Below, piece by piece: positions 49,776 through 60,505 of a stretch of DNA of 63,261 bases. Position 1 is the stretch's first letter. The number at the start of each line of letters is the position of its first letter. Below the pieces are notes generated by a model that searched no databases, had not been told where the DNA came from, and was given only the letters and a program-made list of their open reading frames with translations. The DNA is from Albidovulum sp. Lineage in GTDB: Bacteria; Pseudomonadota; Alphaproteobacteria; Rhodobacterales; Rhodobacteraceae. Location of the stretch: the NCBI GenBank assembly GCA_015491895.1, contig WFVA01000006.1, forward strand, positions 1-63,261. The letters are read 5' to 3'. The position numbers and the translations under genes were made by a program.

Positions 49776-51160
49776 TGGCTGGGCTCCTCTTGCGCGGCGG
49801 CGTTTTCCCCTGCGGGCTCCGGCTGCATGAGCCAGCCGGTAACCGAGCGGCGGCGATCCAGCACCTCGCGCGCCACGGCCATGATTTCCTCTTCGGTGAC
49901 TGCCTGCAGGATACCGGGCCAGGCCTGCACATCCTCGACGGCAAGCCCCGAGGTGAGCGCCTGCCCGTAGCGCTGGGCGGTGGATTGCACATTGTCACGC
50001 TCATAGATCAGCGCCGCCTTCATCTGCATCTTGACGCGCCGAAGCTCGCCCTCGTCCACGCCCTCCTCGAGGAAACCGGCCAGCGCCTGATCAAGCGCCG
50101 CCTCCGCTTCTTCAAGGGTGATCCCGGCCTTGGGAACAACCGTCAGATTGAAGCTCGTGTCATCGAGCGAGGTGCCATCATAGAAGCTCGCCGTATAGAT
50201 CGCGATCGGCTGCTCGAACTGAAGCCTGCGCGCGAGATAGGACGTCGTCGGATTGCCGCCGAGAACCTCCGCCAGCAGGGTGAGCGCCGCGGCCTTGCGC
50301 TGCGCGCCAGGATCGCGCTCGGGCGCGAGATAGCTGCGGGTCACATAGGGCTGTGCCACGCGGGGATCGCGATAGGTGAGCCTGCGCGCGGCGGTCTGCG
50401 GCGGCTCCTGGGGGCGCATTCTGGGGCCGAGGCCCGGCGTGGGCGCGAGCGGGCCGTAATGGCGTTTCGCCATTTCCAGCACTTCAGCGGGATCCGCATC
50501 ACCCGAAACGATCAGGATCGCATTGTTGGGCGCGTAATAGCGGCGGTAGAATTCGAGCGCGTCAGCGCGCGTCAGCTTCTCGACCTCGTGCTTCCAGCCG
50601 ATCACGGGGCGCCCGTATGGGTGATTGAGATACTGCGCCGCGCCGCGCTGCTCGCTGAATAGCGCCCCCGGATTGTTTTCCACCCGCATGTTGCGCTCTT
50701 CGAGCACAACGTCGCGCTCGGTGGCGATATCCTCTTCGGTGAGCCTCAGATTGCGCATCCTGTCGGCCTCCATGCGCATCATCAACTCCAGCCGATCGGC
50801 GGCAACGCGCTGGAAATAGGCCGTCTGATCGCGGGAGGTGAAGGCATTGTCGGTGCCGCCGTTTTCCGCCACGGTGGCGGAAAGCTCGCCGGCCTCCATA
50901 TTCTCTGTTGCCTTGAAAAGGAGATGCTCCAGAAAATGGGCCACGCCGGAAACGCCCGGACTTTCATCCGCCGAGCCCGCGCGATACCACACCATATGCA
51001 CCACGACAGGCGCACGGTGATCCTCGATCACCACGATATCCATGCCGTTATCGAGCCGGAATGTGCTCACGTTGTCCTGCGCGCCCTGCTCAGCCCGCGA
51101 AAACCCGGCAAGCGCTACCGTGAGGGCAAGAGCAGCCCCGAACAAGAAGGTCTTTCGCAT
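49772..51160 (-). CDS. M16 family zinc metallopeptidase (active subunit)
   Basis: The 462-residue protein has a signal peptide (MRKTFLFGAALALTVALAG...), and VAHFLEHLLFKATE gives the inverted zinc motif HFLEH (~residues 75-79), with the distal Glu in ERDVVLEERNMRVENN (~150). The C-terminal half carries the typical non-catalytic domain. Together with the next gene it should form a two-chain periplasmic peptidase that degrades peptides. ATGA overlap to the inactive partner. The start at 51160 gives a clean signal peptide; the frame runs to 51217. Confidence 0.94.
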   Translation of the reverse strand: MRKTFLFGAALALTVALAGFSRAEQGAQDNVSTFRLDNGMDIVVIEDHRAPVVVHMVWYRAGSADESPGVSGVAHFLEHLLFKATENMEAGELSATVAENGGTDNAFTSRDQTAYFQRVAADRLELMMRMEADRMRNLRLTEEDIATERDVVLEERNMRVENNPGALFSEQRGAAQYLNHPYGRPVIGWKHEVEKLTRADALEFYRRYYAPNNAILIVSGDADPAEVLEMAKRHYGPLAPTPGLGPRMRPQEPPQTAARRLTYRDPRVAQPYVTRSYLAPERDPGAQRKAAALTLLAEVLGGNPTTSYLARRLQFEQPIAIYTASFYDGTSLDDTSFNLTVVPKAGITLEEAEAALDQALAGFLEEGVDEGELRRVKMQMKAALIYERDNVQSTAQRYGQALTSGLAVEDVQAWPGILQAVTEEEIMAVAREVLDRRRSVTGWLMQPEPAGENAAAQEEPSQ

Positions 51161-51275
51161 CAATATCCCCTGCTGCTGCAACCCTGCGCAGGTTAAGCCA
51201 ATATCCGCCGCCCGCAACCGCCATATACGCGATTGTGAGCCGCCAGAACCTTACAATTCGGTATGGTTCCGCCGC

Positions 51276-51788
51276 TCAGGGCAGTGTTGCCGGATCGGGA
51301 GGCACCGAGGGGGTGTAAACACCCAGGCGGCGGAAGCGCTGAAGCTCGCGATACTGATCGAGCGATTGCGCCTCATAGGCGCGGTAGTAGCGGTTCACGT
51401 TGAACCACCGCTCGAGGATACGCCCCTTGTGGCGCCGCCGCCATTCGAGATCCTCGGCAGCGAGGATCTGGCGGATATCGGGCTGGAGGCCGAAGCGGGT
51501 TGCCCGGGCCATGAGCGCTTTGTCGGCCGCGGTGCCGGCGCCGGGCCTGCCGCCGAGCACGGCCACGGCATCCGCGCGCGGCGTGGGATCGGCCAGATTG
51601 GGCGCGCCGGGCCTGGGCGGCGGCAGGGTATTGTAATCCGGCGGATCCTGCAGAGGCTTGTTCGGCAGGATCGCGAATTCATCCGGCCCCTGGCGGTTGG
51701 CCGTGATGTTCATCAGCCGGGGCTCCTTCTGCCCGCAGGCGGCAAGAGAAAGCACCGCGATCATCAATATTGCCGTCATGCCCCGCAT
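51276..51788 (-). CDS. DUF3035 lipoprotein
   Basis: The 170-residue lipoprotein has a signal and lipobox (MRGMTAILMIAVLSLAACGQ, Cys ~18) followed by PDEFAILPNKPLQDPPDYNTLPPPRPGAPNLADPTP, the DUF3035 signature, then a basic helical C-terminus. It belongs to a conserved alphaproteobacterial set next to lspA and the M16 pair; a role in envelope protein handling is plausible but unproven. LspA, encoded just upstream, would process its signal peptide. An ATG nine bases downstream (51779) is an alternative start. Confidence 0.9.
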   Translation of the reverse strand: MRGMTAILMIAVLSLAACGQKEPRLMNITANRQGPDEFAILPNKPLQDPPDYNTLPPPRPGAPNLADPTPRADAVAVLGGRPGAGTAADKALMARATRFGLQPDIRQILAAEDLEWRRRHKGRILERWFNVNRYYRAYEAQSLDQYRELQRFRRLGVYTPSVPPDPATLP

Positions 51789-51845
51789 GGCCGTCCCCGC
51801 TCCATAGCAATTCTTTCCGCTGTTTAGCGCATGTTTGGCGGCGCG

Positions 51846-52322
51846 TCACGGGGTGTTCTTGGGGGTTTCCTGCTCCGGGGCGAAAAGGATGAGCCCGATA
51901 GCGCCGGCGAAAACCGTGATATCGGCAACATTGAAGGAATAGGGATTTTCGAACCCGCAGCATGACATGTTGATGAAATCGGCCACCGCGCCGTAAAGCA
52001 GGCGATCCATCACATTTCCGAGCGCGCCCCCGATCAGGAGCCCGCCGCTGATCTGCGCCATGGTTCCGGGGCGGCTCCCGCGCAGCCAGATGATGATGCC
52101 GGCCACGATGGCGAGCGCCACAAGGATCAGGATCCAAGGCGAAACGGCGTCCCCGCCAAGGCCGAAATTGATCCCCCGGTTCCATGCCATGCGGAAATTG
52201 AGCAAGGGGGGAAACACATCGATACTTCCCCGGCTGGTCAGCCCGAGCCAATGCACCACAAGGTATTTCGAAATCTGATCGAGCAGAAATACGGCAATCG
52301 CGGCCCGGACGGTGATCTTCAT
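51846..52322 (-). CDS. lspA: Lipoprotein signal peptidase
   Basis: The 158-residue membrane protease has four hydrophobic segments and the catalytic aspartates in the family blocks GGALGNVMDRLLYGAVADFI (~residues 102-121) with NVADITVFAGA following. The N-terminal VFLLDQISKYLVV motif is also standard. It cleaves signal peptides of diacylglyceryl-modified prolipoproteins such as the neighbouring DUF3035 and META proteins. It follows purH by eight bases on the same strand, as in other Rhodobacterales. Confidence 0.96.
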   Translation of the reverse strand: MKITVRAAIAVFLLDQISKYLVVHWLGLTSRGSIDVFPPLLNFRMAWNRGINFGLGGDAVSPWILILVALAIVAGIIIWLRGSRPGTMAQISGGLLIGGALGNVMDRLLYGAVADFINMSCCGFENPYSFNVADITVFAGAIGLILFAPEQETPKNTP

Positions 52323-52330
52323 GGCCGCTC

Positions 52331-53920
52331 CTAGTGCCGGAAATGGCGCATGCCGGTGAACACCATGGCCAGCCCGGCTTCATCGGCCGCCCGGATCACC
52401 TCGTCATCCCGGATCGAGCCGCCGGGCTGGATCACGGCCGTGGCGCCGGCCTCGGCCGCCGTGAGCAGGCCGTCGGGGAAGGGGAAGAAGGCGTCCGATG
52501 CCACGACCGAGCCTTTCGTGGGCTCCTCGTCAAGGCCGAGCGCCTCGGCCATGTCGCGCGCCTTCTGCGCTGCGATGCGGGTGGAATCGACACGGCTCAT
52601 CTGCCCCGCGCCAACCCCCACCGTGGCCCCATCCTTGACATAGACGATGGCGTTGGATTTCACATGCTTGGCGATCTTCCAGGCAAACAGGAGATCGGCA
52701 AGCTCGGCCGCCGTAGGCGCGCGTTTGGTGACGACTTTCAGATCATCGGGCGAGATCACGCCATTGTCGCGATCCTGCACAAGGTAGCCGCCGGCCACCT
52801 TGCGCCAGGTTTCGCCCGGCTCGCGCGGATCGGGCAGGCCGCCGGTGGTGAGAAGGCGCAGGTTCTTCTTCGCGGCGAAGATCTCCTTCGCCTCGTCCGT
52901 CACCTCGGGCGCGATCACCACCTCGGTAAAGATCTTCGTGATCTCGCGCGCGGTTTCGCCGTCAAGCAGCTGATTGAGCGCGATGATGCCGCCGAAGGGC
53001 GACACCTGATCCGTGGCGAAAGCCTTGCGGTAGGCCTCCACCATGGTTTCGCCGCGCCCCACGCCGCAGGGGTTGGCGTGCTTGATGATGGCGCAGACGG
53101 GGCCCTCCGTGGGATCGAATTCCGCCACCAGCTCGAAGGCGGCATCGGTATCGTTGATGTTGTTGTAGGAAAGCGCCTTGCCCTGATGCTGCACCGCGCT
53201 GCCCACGCCGGGGCGCTTGCTCCCATCCTTGTAGAAGGCGGCCTTCTGATGGGGATTCTCGCCGTAGCGAAGCGGCTGGGCAAGGGTGCCGGCGGCGGCC
53301 TTGTAGCGCGGGGTTTCCTCGCCGATTGCCCTGGCCATCCAGTTGGAAACGGCCGCATCATAGGCGGCGGTGCGGGCATAGGCCGTCTGCGCCATCCTGC
53401 GGCGGAAAGGCAGAGTGGTGGCGCCATCGTTGGCTTCGATCTCTTCCAGAAGCGCGGCAAAATCTTCGGGGTCGACGATGGTGGTGACGAAGCCGTGATT
53501 CTTGGCCGCCGCGCGGATCATGGCCGGGCCGCCGATATCGATGTTTTCCACGCATTCATCATAATCGGCGCCCTTCGCCACCGTGGCCTCGAACGGATAG
53601 AGATTGACAACCAGAAGATCGATCGGCCCGATGCCGTGCTCTTCCATCGCCGCCAGATGCGCCGGATCATCGCGCAGCGCCAGAAGCCCGCCGTGCACCT
53701 TGGGGTGTAGCGTTTTCACCCTTCCATCCATCATCTCGGGAAAGCCGGTGATTTCGGACACATCCTTCACATCAAGCCCCGCCTCGCGCAGCATGGCGGC
53801 CGTGCCGCCGGTGGAGATCAGCTCCACCCCGCGCGCCGCGAGGGCGCTTGCAAGCTCCAGCAGGCCGGTCTTGTCGGAAACGGAGAGGAGTGCGCGCCTG
53901 AGCGCCACGGAATCATTCAT
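52331..53920 (-). CDS. purH: Bifunctional AICAR formyltransferase/IMP cyclohydrolase
   Basis: The 529-residue enzyme begins [37 protein letters not shown] with the IMP cyclohydrolase (MGS-like) domain to ~200. The AICAR transformylase domain shows [43 protein letters not shown] and [12 protein letters not shown]. It performs the last two steps of IMP synthesis. The start at 53920 gives the standard N-terminus. It lies 20 bases after the heparinase-like gene in the rsmB-hep-purH-lspA order. Confidence 0.97.
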   Translation of the reverse strand: MNDSVALRRALLSVSDKTGLLELASALAARGVELISTGGTAAMLREAGLDVKDVSEITGFPEMMDGRVKTLHPKVHGGLLALRDDPAHLAAMEEHGIGPIDLLVVNLYPFEATVAKGADYDECVENIDIGGPAMIRAAAKNHGFVTTIVDPEDFAALLEEIEANDGATTLPFRRRMAQTAYARTAAYDAAVSNWMARAIGEETPRYKAAAGTLAQPLRYGENPHQKAAFYKDGSKRPGVGSAVQHQGKALSYNNINDTDAAFELVAEFDPTEGPVCAIIKHANPCGVGRGETMVEAYRKAFATDQVSPFGGIIALNQLLDGETAREITKIFTEVVIAPEVTDEAKEIFAAKKNLRLLTTGGLPDPREPGETWRKVAGGYLVQDRDNGVISPDDLKVVTKRAPTAAELADLLFAWKIAKHVKSNAIVYVKDGATVGVGAGQMSRVDSTRIAAQKARDMAEALGLDEEPTKGSVVASDAFFPFPDGLLTAAEAGATAVIQPGGSIRDDEVIRAADEAGLAMVFTGMRHFRH

Positions 53921-53940
53921 CTGGCAGGCTCCCGCTCTTT

Positions 53941-55674
53941 TCAGCTGATGGTCATCCCGTCCTCGGCCTCCAGATCCCGGACGATCCCGGGGCCGTCCTG
54001 TGCCTTGGAGAGCGACCAGTTGATACGGCTCGCATAATCGAAGAGCCGCCAGGATAAAACAATTTGTTTTGTCGCACGCGGCTTCAGCCGCCCCTTTTCC
54101 AGATAGACGCCGGGCTCGAGCGAAAGCTCGGCCCGGCCGCGATAGCGGAAAACCCAGATCTCCCCGCTCCTGAGCGCCAGCGAAACGGCCTTGCCGCCCA
54201 GATCCATCGCCGCATCCACATCCGGGTGGAGATGAAAGCGCAGGCTCGCGGCAATCCCCTGCAATCCGGCGCTGTCCATGGCGGCATCGAAGCGGCGCTT
54301 GTCGGCGTCGGAGGTGGTGGCAAGCGTATCTGAGCCCGCCAGGGCCGCGCCGTCCGGTGAAAGGCGCAGCTTGCGGGCATGGGTGAGGCCGTGGGTGGCA
54401 ACGTAACCATCATGCGCCGCGTGAAGGCTGCTCCCCTCCGGCCCCGCCGCTTGCCGGACGGGCACTTGCGAGGGGCCGCCAAGAAGCTCCCCCTCACGGC
54501 GCCCGGCGCCAAGCCTTGCCGATGAAACCCCCTCGATCGCGACAGTGGAATGCGAGGCCGTGGCCCGCCCGGCCCGGTGCCAGCCTTCCCCGAAATTCCG
54601 CCCCGGACCGCAATTGACGATCAGCGGCCGGCGGCCAGACGTAAGCTCGAATGCGAGGGTCGAGGCATGTGCGCTGAGCGATGCCCTCCCCTTGGGCGGC
54701 GGAGCGGCATCGGCGATCACGGTGGTGCGCCCGCCATGGAGGCGTGCATAGCCCATGGGCAGCCCCGCCTCTATCCGCCCGCGCACGCCCGAGGCCGCCA
54801 GCGCATGATCGAGCCTTCCCGGAAGCCCCGCATCGCCGCCGTGAAACCGCGCCAGCCCACCATCGCCATGGCGAAGCGCACGCAAGGTAGGCGCGATGCG
54901 CTCGATCGCGGCAAGATGCTCTGCGGGCGCCATCCGCCCCGAGCTGCTCAACGCCGAGGCCGCCCAGATCAGATAGGTGAGCACCTCCAGAAGCTCTTCG
55001 GGATTGCGGGTAGGAATGCCGCCCTTCGGATCGATCTGGCGCTCGCATTCACGCGCAAGCGCGCTCATGGCCTGTTCCACGTGGCGCTCCATGCCCATCA
55101 GCGCCAGCCCCGCGTATATCAGCCCGCACAAGGCCTCGAAACGCGGCAGCCCGGGGCGCGCGCCCCGCCAGCGGCGGGCGAGAAAGATCGTCTGCTGGCC
55201 AAGCGAGCGGAAAAAGCTTTTCGAAGCCTCGGGAGGCTGGCCATTGAGGAGGAAGATCGAATGGTTGATCCAGCGTATGAGCCTACGTCCCGTCAGATCG
55301 GGCGACCATCCGGGCCCGCGCCCCCGGCCGTAACGAGAGATCCACTCGAAGGTCCAGGCCTGAGCGATGCGCGCCGCCTCGCGATCGCCCACCGCCGCGA
55401 GATCATCGAGCCAGGAAAATCCGTGCAGTTCTTCGGCGAAGCTGCGGCTCGGAGCGGGCAGATCCCAGATCATGGCATCGGGCGCCTCGATCAGATGGCC
55501 CGCAAAGAGGAAATTGCCCGCCAGGAGCTGCTGGCCGCTAGAGGAAAGGCCGATCGAGCGTGGCTCCGGCTGATAGGTAAAGCCGGTAGCCGGGCGCAGG
55601 CGCGTGCTCAGGCGGGCGTAATACTGATTGATCAGGCGCGTGGCGCGCTCGGGCAGGGTGATGGGATGATTCAC
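53941..55674 (-). CDS. Heparinase II/III family protein
   Basis: The 577-residue protein has the all-alpha N-terminal domain ([57 protein letters not shown]) and the C-terminal beta-sandwich with [25 protein letters not shown] and [16 protein letters not shown], the heparinase II/III-like catalytic segment (His in ASHSTV). The natural substrate in Rhodobacterales is unknown; such genes sit in the conserved rsmB-purH block. Start chosen: GTG 55674 with GAGGCAAGGCAG upstream, rather than TTG at 55752, 13 bases from rsmB. Confidence 0.88.
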   Translation of the reverse strand: MNHPITLPERATRLINQYYARLSTRLRPATGFTYQPEPRSIGLSSSGQQLLAGNFLFAGHLIEAPDAMIWDLPAPSRSFAEELHGFSWLDDLAAVGDREAARIAQAWTFEWISRYGRGRGPGWSPDLTGRRLIRWINHSIFLLNGQPPEASKSFFRSLGQQTIFLARRWRGARPGLPRFEALCGLIYAGLALMGMERHVEQAMSALARECERQIDPKGGIPTRNPEELLEVLTYLIWAASALSSSGRMAPAEHLAAIERIAPTLRALRHGDGGLARFHGGDAGLPGRLDHALAASGVRGRIEAGLPMGYARLHGGRTTVIADAAPPPKGRASLSAHASTLAFELTSGRRPLIVNCGPGRNFGEGWHRAGRATASHSTVAIEGVSSARLGAGRREGELLGGPSQVPVRQAAGPEGSSLHAAHDGYVATHGLTHARKLRLSPDGAALAGSDTLATTSDADKRRFDAAMDSAGLQGIAASLRFHLHPDVDAAMDLGGKAVSLALRSGEIWVFRYRGRAELSLEPGVYLEKGRLKPRATKQIVLSWRLFDYASRINWSLSKAQDGPGIVRDLEAEDGMTIS

Positions 55675-55765
55675 TTTCTGCCTTGCCTCGGTTGTGAAAG
55701 CCTTTCTGCTGGCAGGATCATAGGGCGCGGCGGGTACAAAGTCACCGATCAATTGGATCCCGGGA

Positions 55766-57061
55766 TCAGGCCTGTTTCACGAGCGCAGCGATGTAAAACC
55801 CGTCGATCCCGCCGCGGGCGGCCCATTGCTCGGGGGTGATGCGCAGCCCCCCGCCCGGCACGCGCCAGCTTTCCTCGAGGCCTGGAAGCGCGGCGATGGC
55901 GGCCTCGTCAAGGCGAAGGGAATCGTGGCGCTTCAGGGCGTCCTCGATCTGGATTTCGCCTTCATCGGGGAGCAGGCTGCAGGTGCAATAGACAAGCCTT
56001 CCCCCCGGTTTCAGCAGCATGACCGCATGATCGATCATCCGCGCCTGCAGATCGAACAGGGCCGGAAAATCGCTGCCGTCCTTGGCATATGGCAGATCGG
56101 GATGGCGGCGAATGGTGCCGGTTGCCGAACAGGGCGCATCGAGCAGGATGGCATCGTAAGGCGCATCATGCCACTCCAGCACATTGGCCACCTCGCTGCG
56201 CGCAGGAAGCCCCGTGCGGGCGAGATTTTCGGCCACCCGGCGCATCCGGGCCGGGGAGATGTCGATCGCCGTCACATCCGCGCCCATGGCGGCGAGCTGC
56301 ATCGTCTTGCCGCCGGGGGCCGCGCACATGTCAAGCACACGCGCGCCGGATCGAAGCGCCAGCACACGGGCCGGGAGCGCGGCGGCGGCATCCTGCACCC
56401 ACCACGCGCCCTCCGCATAGCCCGGCAGCGCCGAAACCTGCCCAGGATCCCCCAGCCGGACGCTCCCCGTGGGCAAGGCCTCGCCGGAGAGCCGCGCCGC
56501 AAGCGCCGGCGCATCGCCATCGCGAGGCGTGAGATCGAGCGGCGGGATGTGGGCATGCACCGCCTCCATCGCCTCCACCCGAGCCTTGCCGTAATCGGCA
56601 ATCAGCGGCTTTCGCAGCCATTTGGGAAGGCGCGAGGGCGCAAGCTTTTCCCATTCCTCCGGCGCGATCCGGCGCAGCACCGCATTTGCCAGCCCCGCCG
56701 CGTGGCCGGTATTGCGCCCCCTGCGCAATATCCCGACAGCGGCGTTCACCACCCCATGCGCCGGTGCGCCAAGCGCGCAGATCTCCACAACGCCGAGCCG
56801 CAGCACGTTATGCGCGGTGAGCGCTGGGCGTTTCTTCAGGAACGGCCCGAGCATGCGATCGGCGCGATCGAGGTGGCGCAGGGTTTCGGTGGCAAGGCGC
56901 TGGGCACGGGCTCTTTCCCCCGGGGCAAGGCGGGCCAATGGCCCCTTCGCGCCCAGCATCTCCGCCATGAGCCGCCGCTCGCCGAGCACGTCATCCAGCA
57001 GGCGCAGCGCCGCCCGGCGCGCTTCGATCCCCGTGATGCTGGAGTTGTTTTCCTTGCTCAT
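55766..57061 (-). CDS. rsmB: 16S rRNA (cytosine(967)-C(5))-methyltransferase
   Basis: The 431-residue enzyme has an N-terminal NusB-like helical domain (EARRAALRLLDDVLGERR, LATETLRHLDRADRML) and a SAM-dependent MTase domain. The MTase domain shows VLDMCAAPGGKTMQLA (SAM loop, ~238-253), LLDAPCSATGTIRRHPDLPY (motif IV Cys ~310) and LVYCTCSLLPDEGE (catalytic motif VI Cys ~363). It methylates C967 of 16S rRNA. It leads the cluster heparinase-purH-lspA and is divergent from the SdhAF4 gene with 73 bases between. Confidence 0.96.
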   Translation of the reverse strand: MSKENNSSITGIEARRAALRLLDDVLGERRLMAEMLGAKGPLARLAPGERARAQRLATETLRHLDRADRMLGPFLKKRPALTAHNVLRLGVVEICALGAPAHGVVNAAVGILRRGRNTGHAAGLANAVLRRIAPEEWEKLAPSRLPKWLRKPLIADYGKARVEAMEAVHAHIPPLDLTPRDGDAPALAARLSGEALPTGSVRLGDPGQVSALPGYAEGAWWVQDAAAALPARVLALRSGARVLDMCAAPGGKTMQLAAMGADVTAIDISPARMRRVAENLARTGLPARSEVANVLEWHDAPYDAILLDAPCSATGTIRRHPDLPYAKDGSDFPALFDLQARMIDHAVMLLKPGGRLVYCTCSLLPDEGEIQIEDALKRHDSLRLDEAAIAALPGLEESWRVPGGGLRITPEQWAARGGIDGFYIAALVKQA

Positions 57062-57134
57062 CCGCCGGCGCCGATCCCGATTTTCGCATGAATTCTTGTA
57101 TGCCCTCGCGCCCGCCTATATCACGAGAGAAGGC

Positions 57135-57353
57135 ATGACAAGGATCGCAACAATGCGTGAAACAGGCAATTGCAACAACCCGACGAACCATGACGATCTG
57201 CCGGAAGCCGCACGCCGCGCGCTGGCCGAGGCCGAAGAACGCCGCCGCAAGGCCGCAAGGCCGCAAGGCCCGCGCGAGATTGGCGGGCGCGAGGGGCCCG
57301 AGCCCGTGCGCTACGGCGATTGGGAAAAGAACGGCATCGCGGTGGATTTCTGA
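57135..57353 (+). CDS. DUF1674 / succinate dehydrogenase assembly factor 4-like protein
   Basis: The 72-residue protein has a polar N-terminus, EAARRALAEAEERRRKAARPQG, and the diagnostic C-terminal motif REIGGREGPEPVRYGDWEKNGIAVDF. That end is characteristic of SdhAF4/DUF1674, which in eukaryotes chaperones flavinylated SdhA. In bacteria the role is assumed similar. ATG at 57135 follows GAGAAGGC; an internal ATG at 57153 is an alternative. It lies between the divergent rsmB and convergent dapB genes. Confidence 0.88.
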   Translation: MTRIATMRETGNCNNPTNHDDLPEAARRALAEAEERRRKAARPQGPREIGGREGPEPVRYGDWEKNGIAVDF

Positions 57354-57386
57354 GCCGCCCGTTCTGCCGGCGGCGAAAGCCCCGCG

Positions 57387-58214
57387 TCAGAGCCCCAGCA
57401 CATCCTTCATGCTGTATTGCCCGGGCTTGTGCCCCTGCCCCCAGAGCGCAGCCTTCAGCGCACCCCGGGCGAAAATCGCACGGTCCGTGGCCACATGGCG
57501 CAGCACGATCCGCTCCCCCGGCCCGGCAAAGAGCACATCATGCTCGCCCACGATATCCCCCCCGCGGATGGACGAAAAGCCAATATGGCCCGGCACGCGC
57601 GGCCCGGTGATGCCGTCGCGCCCGCGATCGGCCACGCGCTGAAGCTCCACACTCCGCCCCTCGGCCGCCGCCTCGCCCAGCATCAGCGCCGTGCCGGAGG
57701 GGGCATCCACCTTGTGGCGGTGGTGCGCCTCGACGATCTCGATATCGAAATCCCCGCCCAGCGCCGCGGCCACCTTCCGGGTAAGCTCCACCATGAGATT
57801 GACGCCAAGGCTCATGTTGCCGGCCCGCACGATCACCGCATGGCGCGCGGCGGCTTCGAGCTTCTTCAGATCTTCGTCCGAAAGCCCTGTCGTGCCGATC
57901 ACATGCACGAGCCTCGCTTGCGCGGCCAGCGCGGCAAATTCCACCGTCGCCGCGGGCGCGGTGAAATCGATCACCGCCTTGGCGCGGGCGAAAGCCTCCA
58001 GCGGATCATCCTCCACAACCACGCCAAGCGGCTGGCCCCCCATGGCCTCGCCCACATCGCGCCCGATCCATTCATGCCCCGGCCGCTCGATCGCGCCCAC
58101 GAGCCGGGCCGCCGGGCTTTCGGCAATCAGGCGCACCAGCATCTGCCCCATGCGCCCGGAAGCGCCCGTTACCACGATCCCCGGCAGATCTTCGCTCTTT
58201 TCGTCCTTGCCCAT
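57387..58214 (-). CDS. dapB: 4-hydroxy-tetrahydrodipicolinate reductase
   Basis: The 275-residue enzyme begins [21 protein letters not shown] (NAD(P)H motif GASGRMG), has [20 protein letters not shown] and [16 protein letters not shown], and the active-site block [24 protein letters not shown] (His-His and Lys). It reduces the product of DapA in lysine/DAP synthesis; DapD and DapE follow in the same pathway. GAGGAGGCAAGACGTG precedes the ATG at 58214. It converges on the SdhAF4 gene and diverges from rbfA. Confidence 0.97.
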   Translation of the reverse strand: MGKDEKSEDLPGIVVTGASGRMGQMLVRLIAESPAARLVGAIERPGHEWIGRDVGEAMGGQPLGVVVEDDPLEAFARAKAVIDFTAPAATVEFAALAAQARLVHVIGTTGLSDEDLKKLEAAARHAVIVRAGNMSLGVNLMVELTRKVAAALGGDFDIEIVEAHHRHKVDAPSGTALMLGEAAAEGRSVELQRVADRGRDGITGPRVPGHIGFSSIRGGDIVGEHDVLFAGPGERIVLRHVATDRAIFARGALKAALWGQGHKPGQYSMKDVLGL

Positions 58215-58307
58215 CACGTCTTGCCTCCTCGGATTCCTGACGCCGGTTTAGCGCCCGGCGGCCGCCTTGGCAAAGGCATGGTTGCGCATTCGCCCGCGAC
58301 CGCCTAG

Positions 58308-58760
58308 ATGGCATACATGAGCAAGCACAAGCAACACGGGCACGCCAGCGGCCCCTCCCAGCGCCAGCTGCGGGTGGGCGAGCTTCTGCGCCGCACCCTT
58401 TCGGATATCCTCATGCAGGGGCGTATCCATGATCCCGAGCTCAATCGCCTCTCCATCACCATCGGCGAGGTGCAGCCCTCGCCCGACATGCGGGTGGCAA
58501 AGGTATTCGTGATGCCGCTTGGCGGCCGGCACCGGGAAGAGGCCCTCAAGGCGCTCCGGCGCAACCACGCCGAGATGCGCCGCCTGCTGGCGCGGGAAAT
58601 CACCCTGAAATACATCCCCGAACTGCGCTTCGCGATCGATGAAACATTCGATCTGATGGAAAAGGCGCGGGCCATGTTCGATCAGGAAGAGGTGAAGCGC
58701 GATACCCGCAAGGCGGCCGATCTGCCCGAAAACAGCCCCGAAGAGGGTGAGGAGCCATGA
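58308..58760 (+). CDS. rbfA: Ribosome-binding factor A
   Basis: The 150-residue protein has the RbfA KH-like core: SQRQLRVGELLRRTLSDILMQG, LNRLSITIGEVQPSPDMRVAKVFVMPLGG, MRRLLAREITLKYIPELRFAIDETFDLMEK, with an acidic tail [11 protein letters not shown]. It binds the 30S subunit near helix 1 of 16S rRNA during maturation and cold adaptation. Starts at 58308 or 58317 are both possible; neither has a strong ribosome-binding site. Its stop overlaps the next gene by four bases. Confidence 0.95.
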   Translation: MAYMSKHKQHGHASGPSQRQLRVGELLRRTLSDILMQGRIHDPELNRLSITIGEVQPSPDMRVAKVFVMPLGGRHREEALKALRRNHAEMRRLLAREITLKYIPELRFAIDETFDLMEKARAMFDQEEVKRDTRKAADLPENSPEEGEEP

Positions 58761-59557
58761 TTGCGCTGAAGCGCCTGCTGGCGGCCATCGCGGCCGCAAT
58801 GGCGCTGGCCCTGCCCGCATCCGGGAAGGCCGGGGAAGCACAGGGCCAAGGCCCGTGCCGGGAAATCACCTTTCGCGGCATCGGCTATACCATCTGCAAG
58901 GCCACGCCCGAGGACGATCTGCGCCTCTGGCTCTGGGATGAGAACGAACGCGCCTACGGCGGCTTTTCACGCCTGAACGAGGCCCTGGCCAGGGAAGGCC
59001 GCACGCTTGCGTTTGCCATGAACGCGGGGATGTTCCATTCCGATCGCTCGCCCGTCGGCCTCTATGTCGAGAACGGGCGGGAAATCACGCCGCTCGCCGA
59101 TGGCGGATCATACGGAAATTTCGGGCTGAAGCCGAATGGCGTCTTCTGCGCCGGGGCGGGCCGCTTTCGCGTGATCGAAACCAACCGCTTCCGCGAGGAA
59201 CACCCGCAGTGCACATACGCCACCCAATCAGGGCCGATGCTGCTGATAGAGGGGCGGATCCACCCGCGCTTTCTCGTCAATGCCACTTCGCGCCATATCC
59301 GCAACGGCGTGGGCGTGAGCAATGACGGAAAGCTCGCGATCTTCGCCATATCGAACCAGCCGGTGACCTTCCATGAATTCGCGAGCTTCTATCGCGAAGG
59401 GCTCGGCCTTGCCGATGCGCTCTATTTCGACGGCAAGATCTCCCGCCTGCACGCACCGGGGCTCGGGCGCTCCGATACCGGCTTTCTGCCGCTCGGGCCG
59501 ATCATCGGCGTCACCGCCCCGGCCCCGGCGCTTGACCAGGCCGCGCAGGAGCGCTAG
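58757..59557 (+). CDS. Secreted phosphodiester glycosidase (NAGPA/DUF2233) family protein
   Basis: The 266-residue protein has a signal peptide ([23 protein letters not shown]) and the DUF2233 domain: [69 protein letters not shown] and [10 protein letters not shown], with the conserved N-A-GMF and DG motifs. Related domains cleave phosphodiester-linked sugars (uncovering enzyme) in eukaryotes; a periplasmic glycan role is likely but unproven here. Coupled to rbfA by an ATGA overlap with GGAG upstream, followed by truB. Confidence 0.85.
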   Translation: MIALKRLLAAIAAAMALALPASGKAGEAQGQGPCREITFRGIGYTICKATPEDDLRLWLWDENERAYGGFSRLNEALAREGRTLAFAMNAGMFHSDRSPVGLYVENGREITPLADGGSYGNFGLKPNGVFCAGAGRFRVIETNRFREEHPQCTYATQSGPMLLIEGRIHPRFLVNATSRHIRNGVGVSNDGKLAIFAISNQPVTFHEFASFYREGLGLADALYFDGKISRLHAPGLGRSDTGFLPLGPIIGVTAPAPALDQAAQER

Positions 59558-59589
59558 CAGGCGCCCGCGCAACAGACCGGAGGCATAGA

Positions 59590-60495
59590 GTGGGACGCAA
59601 GAGAAAAGGCCGCGACATCTCGGGCTGGCTGGTGGTGGACAAGCCCGCCGGCATCACCTCGAACGCCGTGGTGAACAAGGTCCGCTGGGCCTTCAACGCG
59701 AAGAAGGCCGGCCATGCGGGCACGCTCGATCCTGCCGCAACGGGTGTGCTCGCCGTGGCGCTCGGGGAAGCCACCAAGACGGTGCCCTATATCACCGACG
59801 CCCTGAAGGCCTATGATTTCACCATACGCTTCGGCGCGGCGACAAACACCGATGATGCCGAGGGCGAGGTGATCGCCAGGAGCGATCTGCGCCCCACGGA
59901 TGAGGAGATCGCGGCCGCCCTTCCCGGCTTTACCGGCGAGATCATGCAGGTGCCGCCGCGTTTCTCGGCCGTCAAGATCGATGGCGAGCGCGCCTATGCG
60001 CTTTCACGTGCCGGCGAGGATGTGGAACTTGCCGCGCGCCCGCTCTGGGTCGAGGAACTGACGCTTCTTGAGCGCCCCGATCCCGATCACGCGATGCTGC
60101 GCATGGTCTGCGGCAAGGGGGGCTACGTGCGCGCCATTGCCCGCGATCTCGGCGAGGCGCTCGGCTGCCTCGGGCATGTGAGCGAACTGCGCCGCATCTG
60201 GTCGGGGCCGTTTGATGCGGATGAGGGGGTGAGCATGGAAGAGATCGAGCGCCTTGCGCGCAGCCCCGAGATCGATGCCCTGCTGCGCCCGCTGGAGGAA
60301 GGGCTTGCCGATCTGCCGGAGCTTCGCTGCACGCCCGAAGGGGCCGCTCGCCTCAGAAACGGCAACCCCGGCATGGTCATCACCTCGGATGCCGAATATG
60401 GCGATGAGGCCTGGGCCTCGCTCGATGGCAAGGCCGTGGCGATCGGCATCTACAAGGCGGGCGAACTGCACCCGACGCGGGTCTTCCAGCACTGA
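59590..60495 (+). CDS. truB: tRNA pseudouridine(55) synthase
   Basis: The 301-residue enzyme uses a GTG start (59590) with CGGAGG upstream. It shows [24 protein letters not shown], the catalytic [23 protein letters not shown] (Asp in TLDP, ~residue 44), [19 protein letters not shown], and [17 protein letters not shown] plus a PUA-like C-terminus. It makes psi55 in the T loop of tRNAs. It is the last gene of the rbfA-glycosidase-truB run and converges on sfsA. Confidence 0.96.
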   Translation: MGRKRKGRDISGWLVVDKPAGITSNAVVNKVRWAFNAKKAGHAGTLDPAATGVLAVALGEATKTVPYITDALKAYDFTIRFGAATNTDDAEGEVIARSDLRPTDEEIAAALPGFTGEIMQVPPRFSAVKIDGERAYALSRAGEDVELAARPLWVEELTLLERPDPDHAMLRMVCGKGGYVRAIARDLGEALGCLGHVSELRRIWSGPFDADEGVSMEEIERLARSPEIDALLRPLEEGLADLPELRCTPEGAARLRNGNPGMVITSDAEYGDEAWASLDGKAVAIGIYKAGELHPTRVFQH

Positions 60496-60505
60496 AGCGG
60501 CGCGC

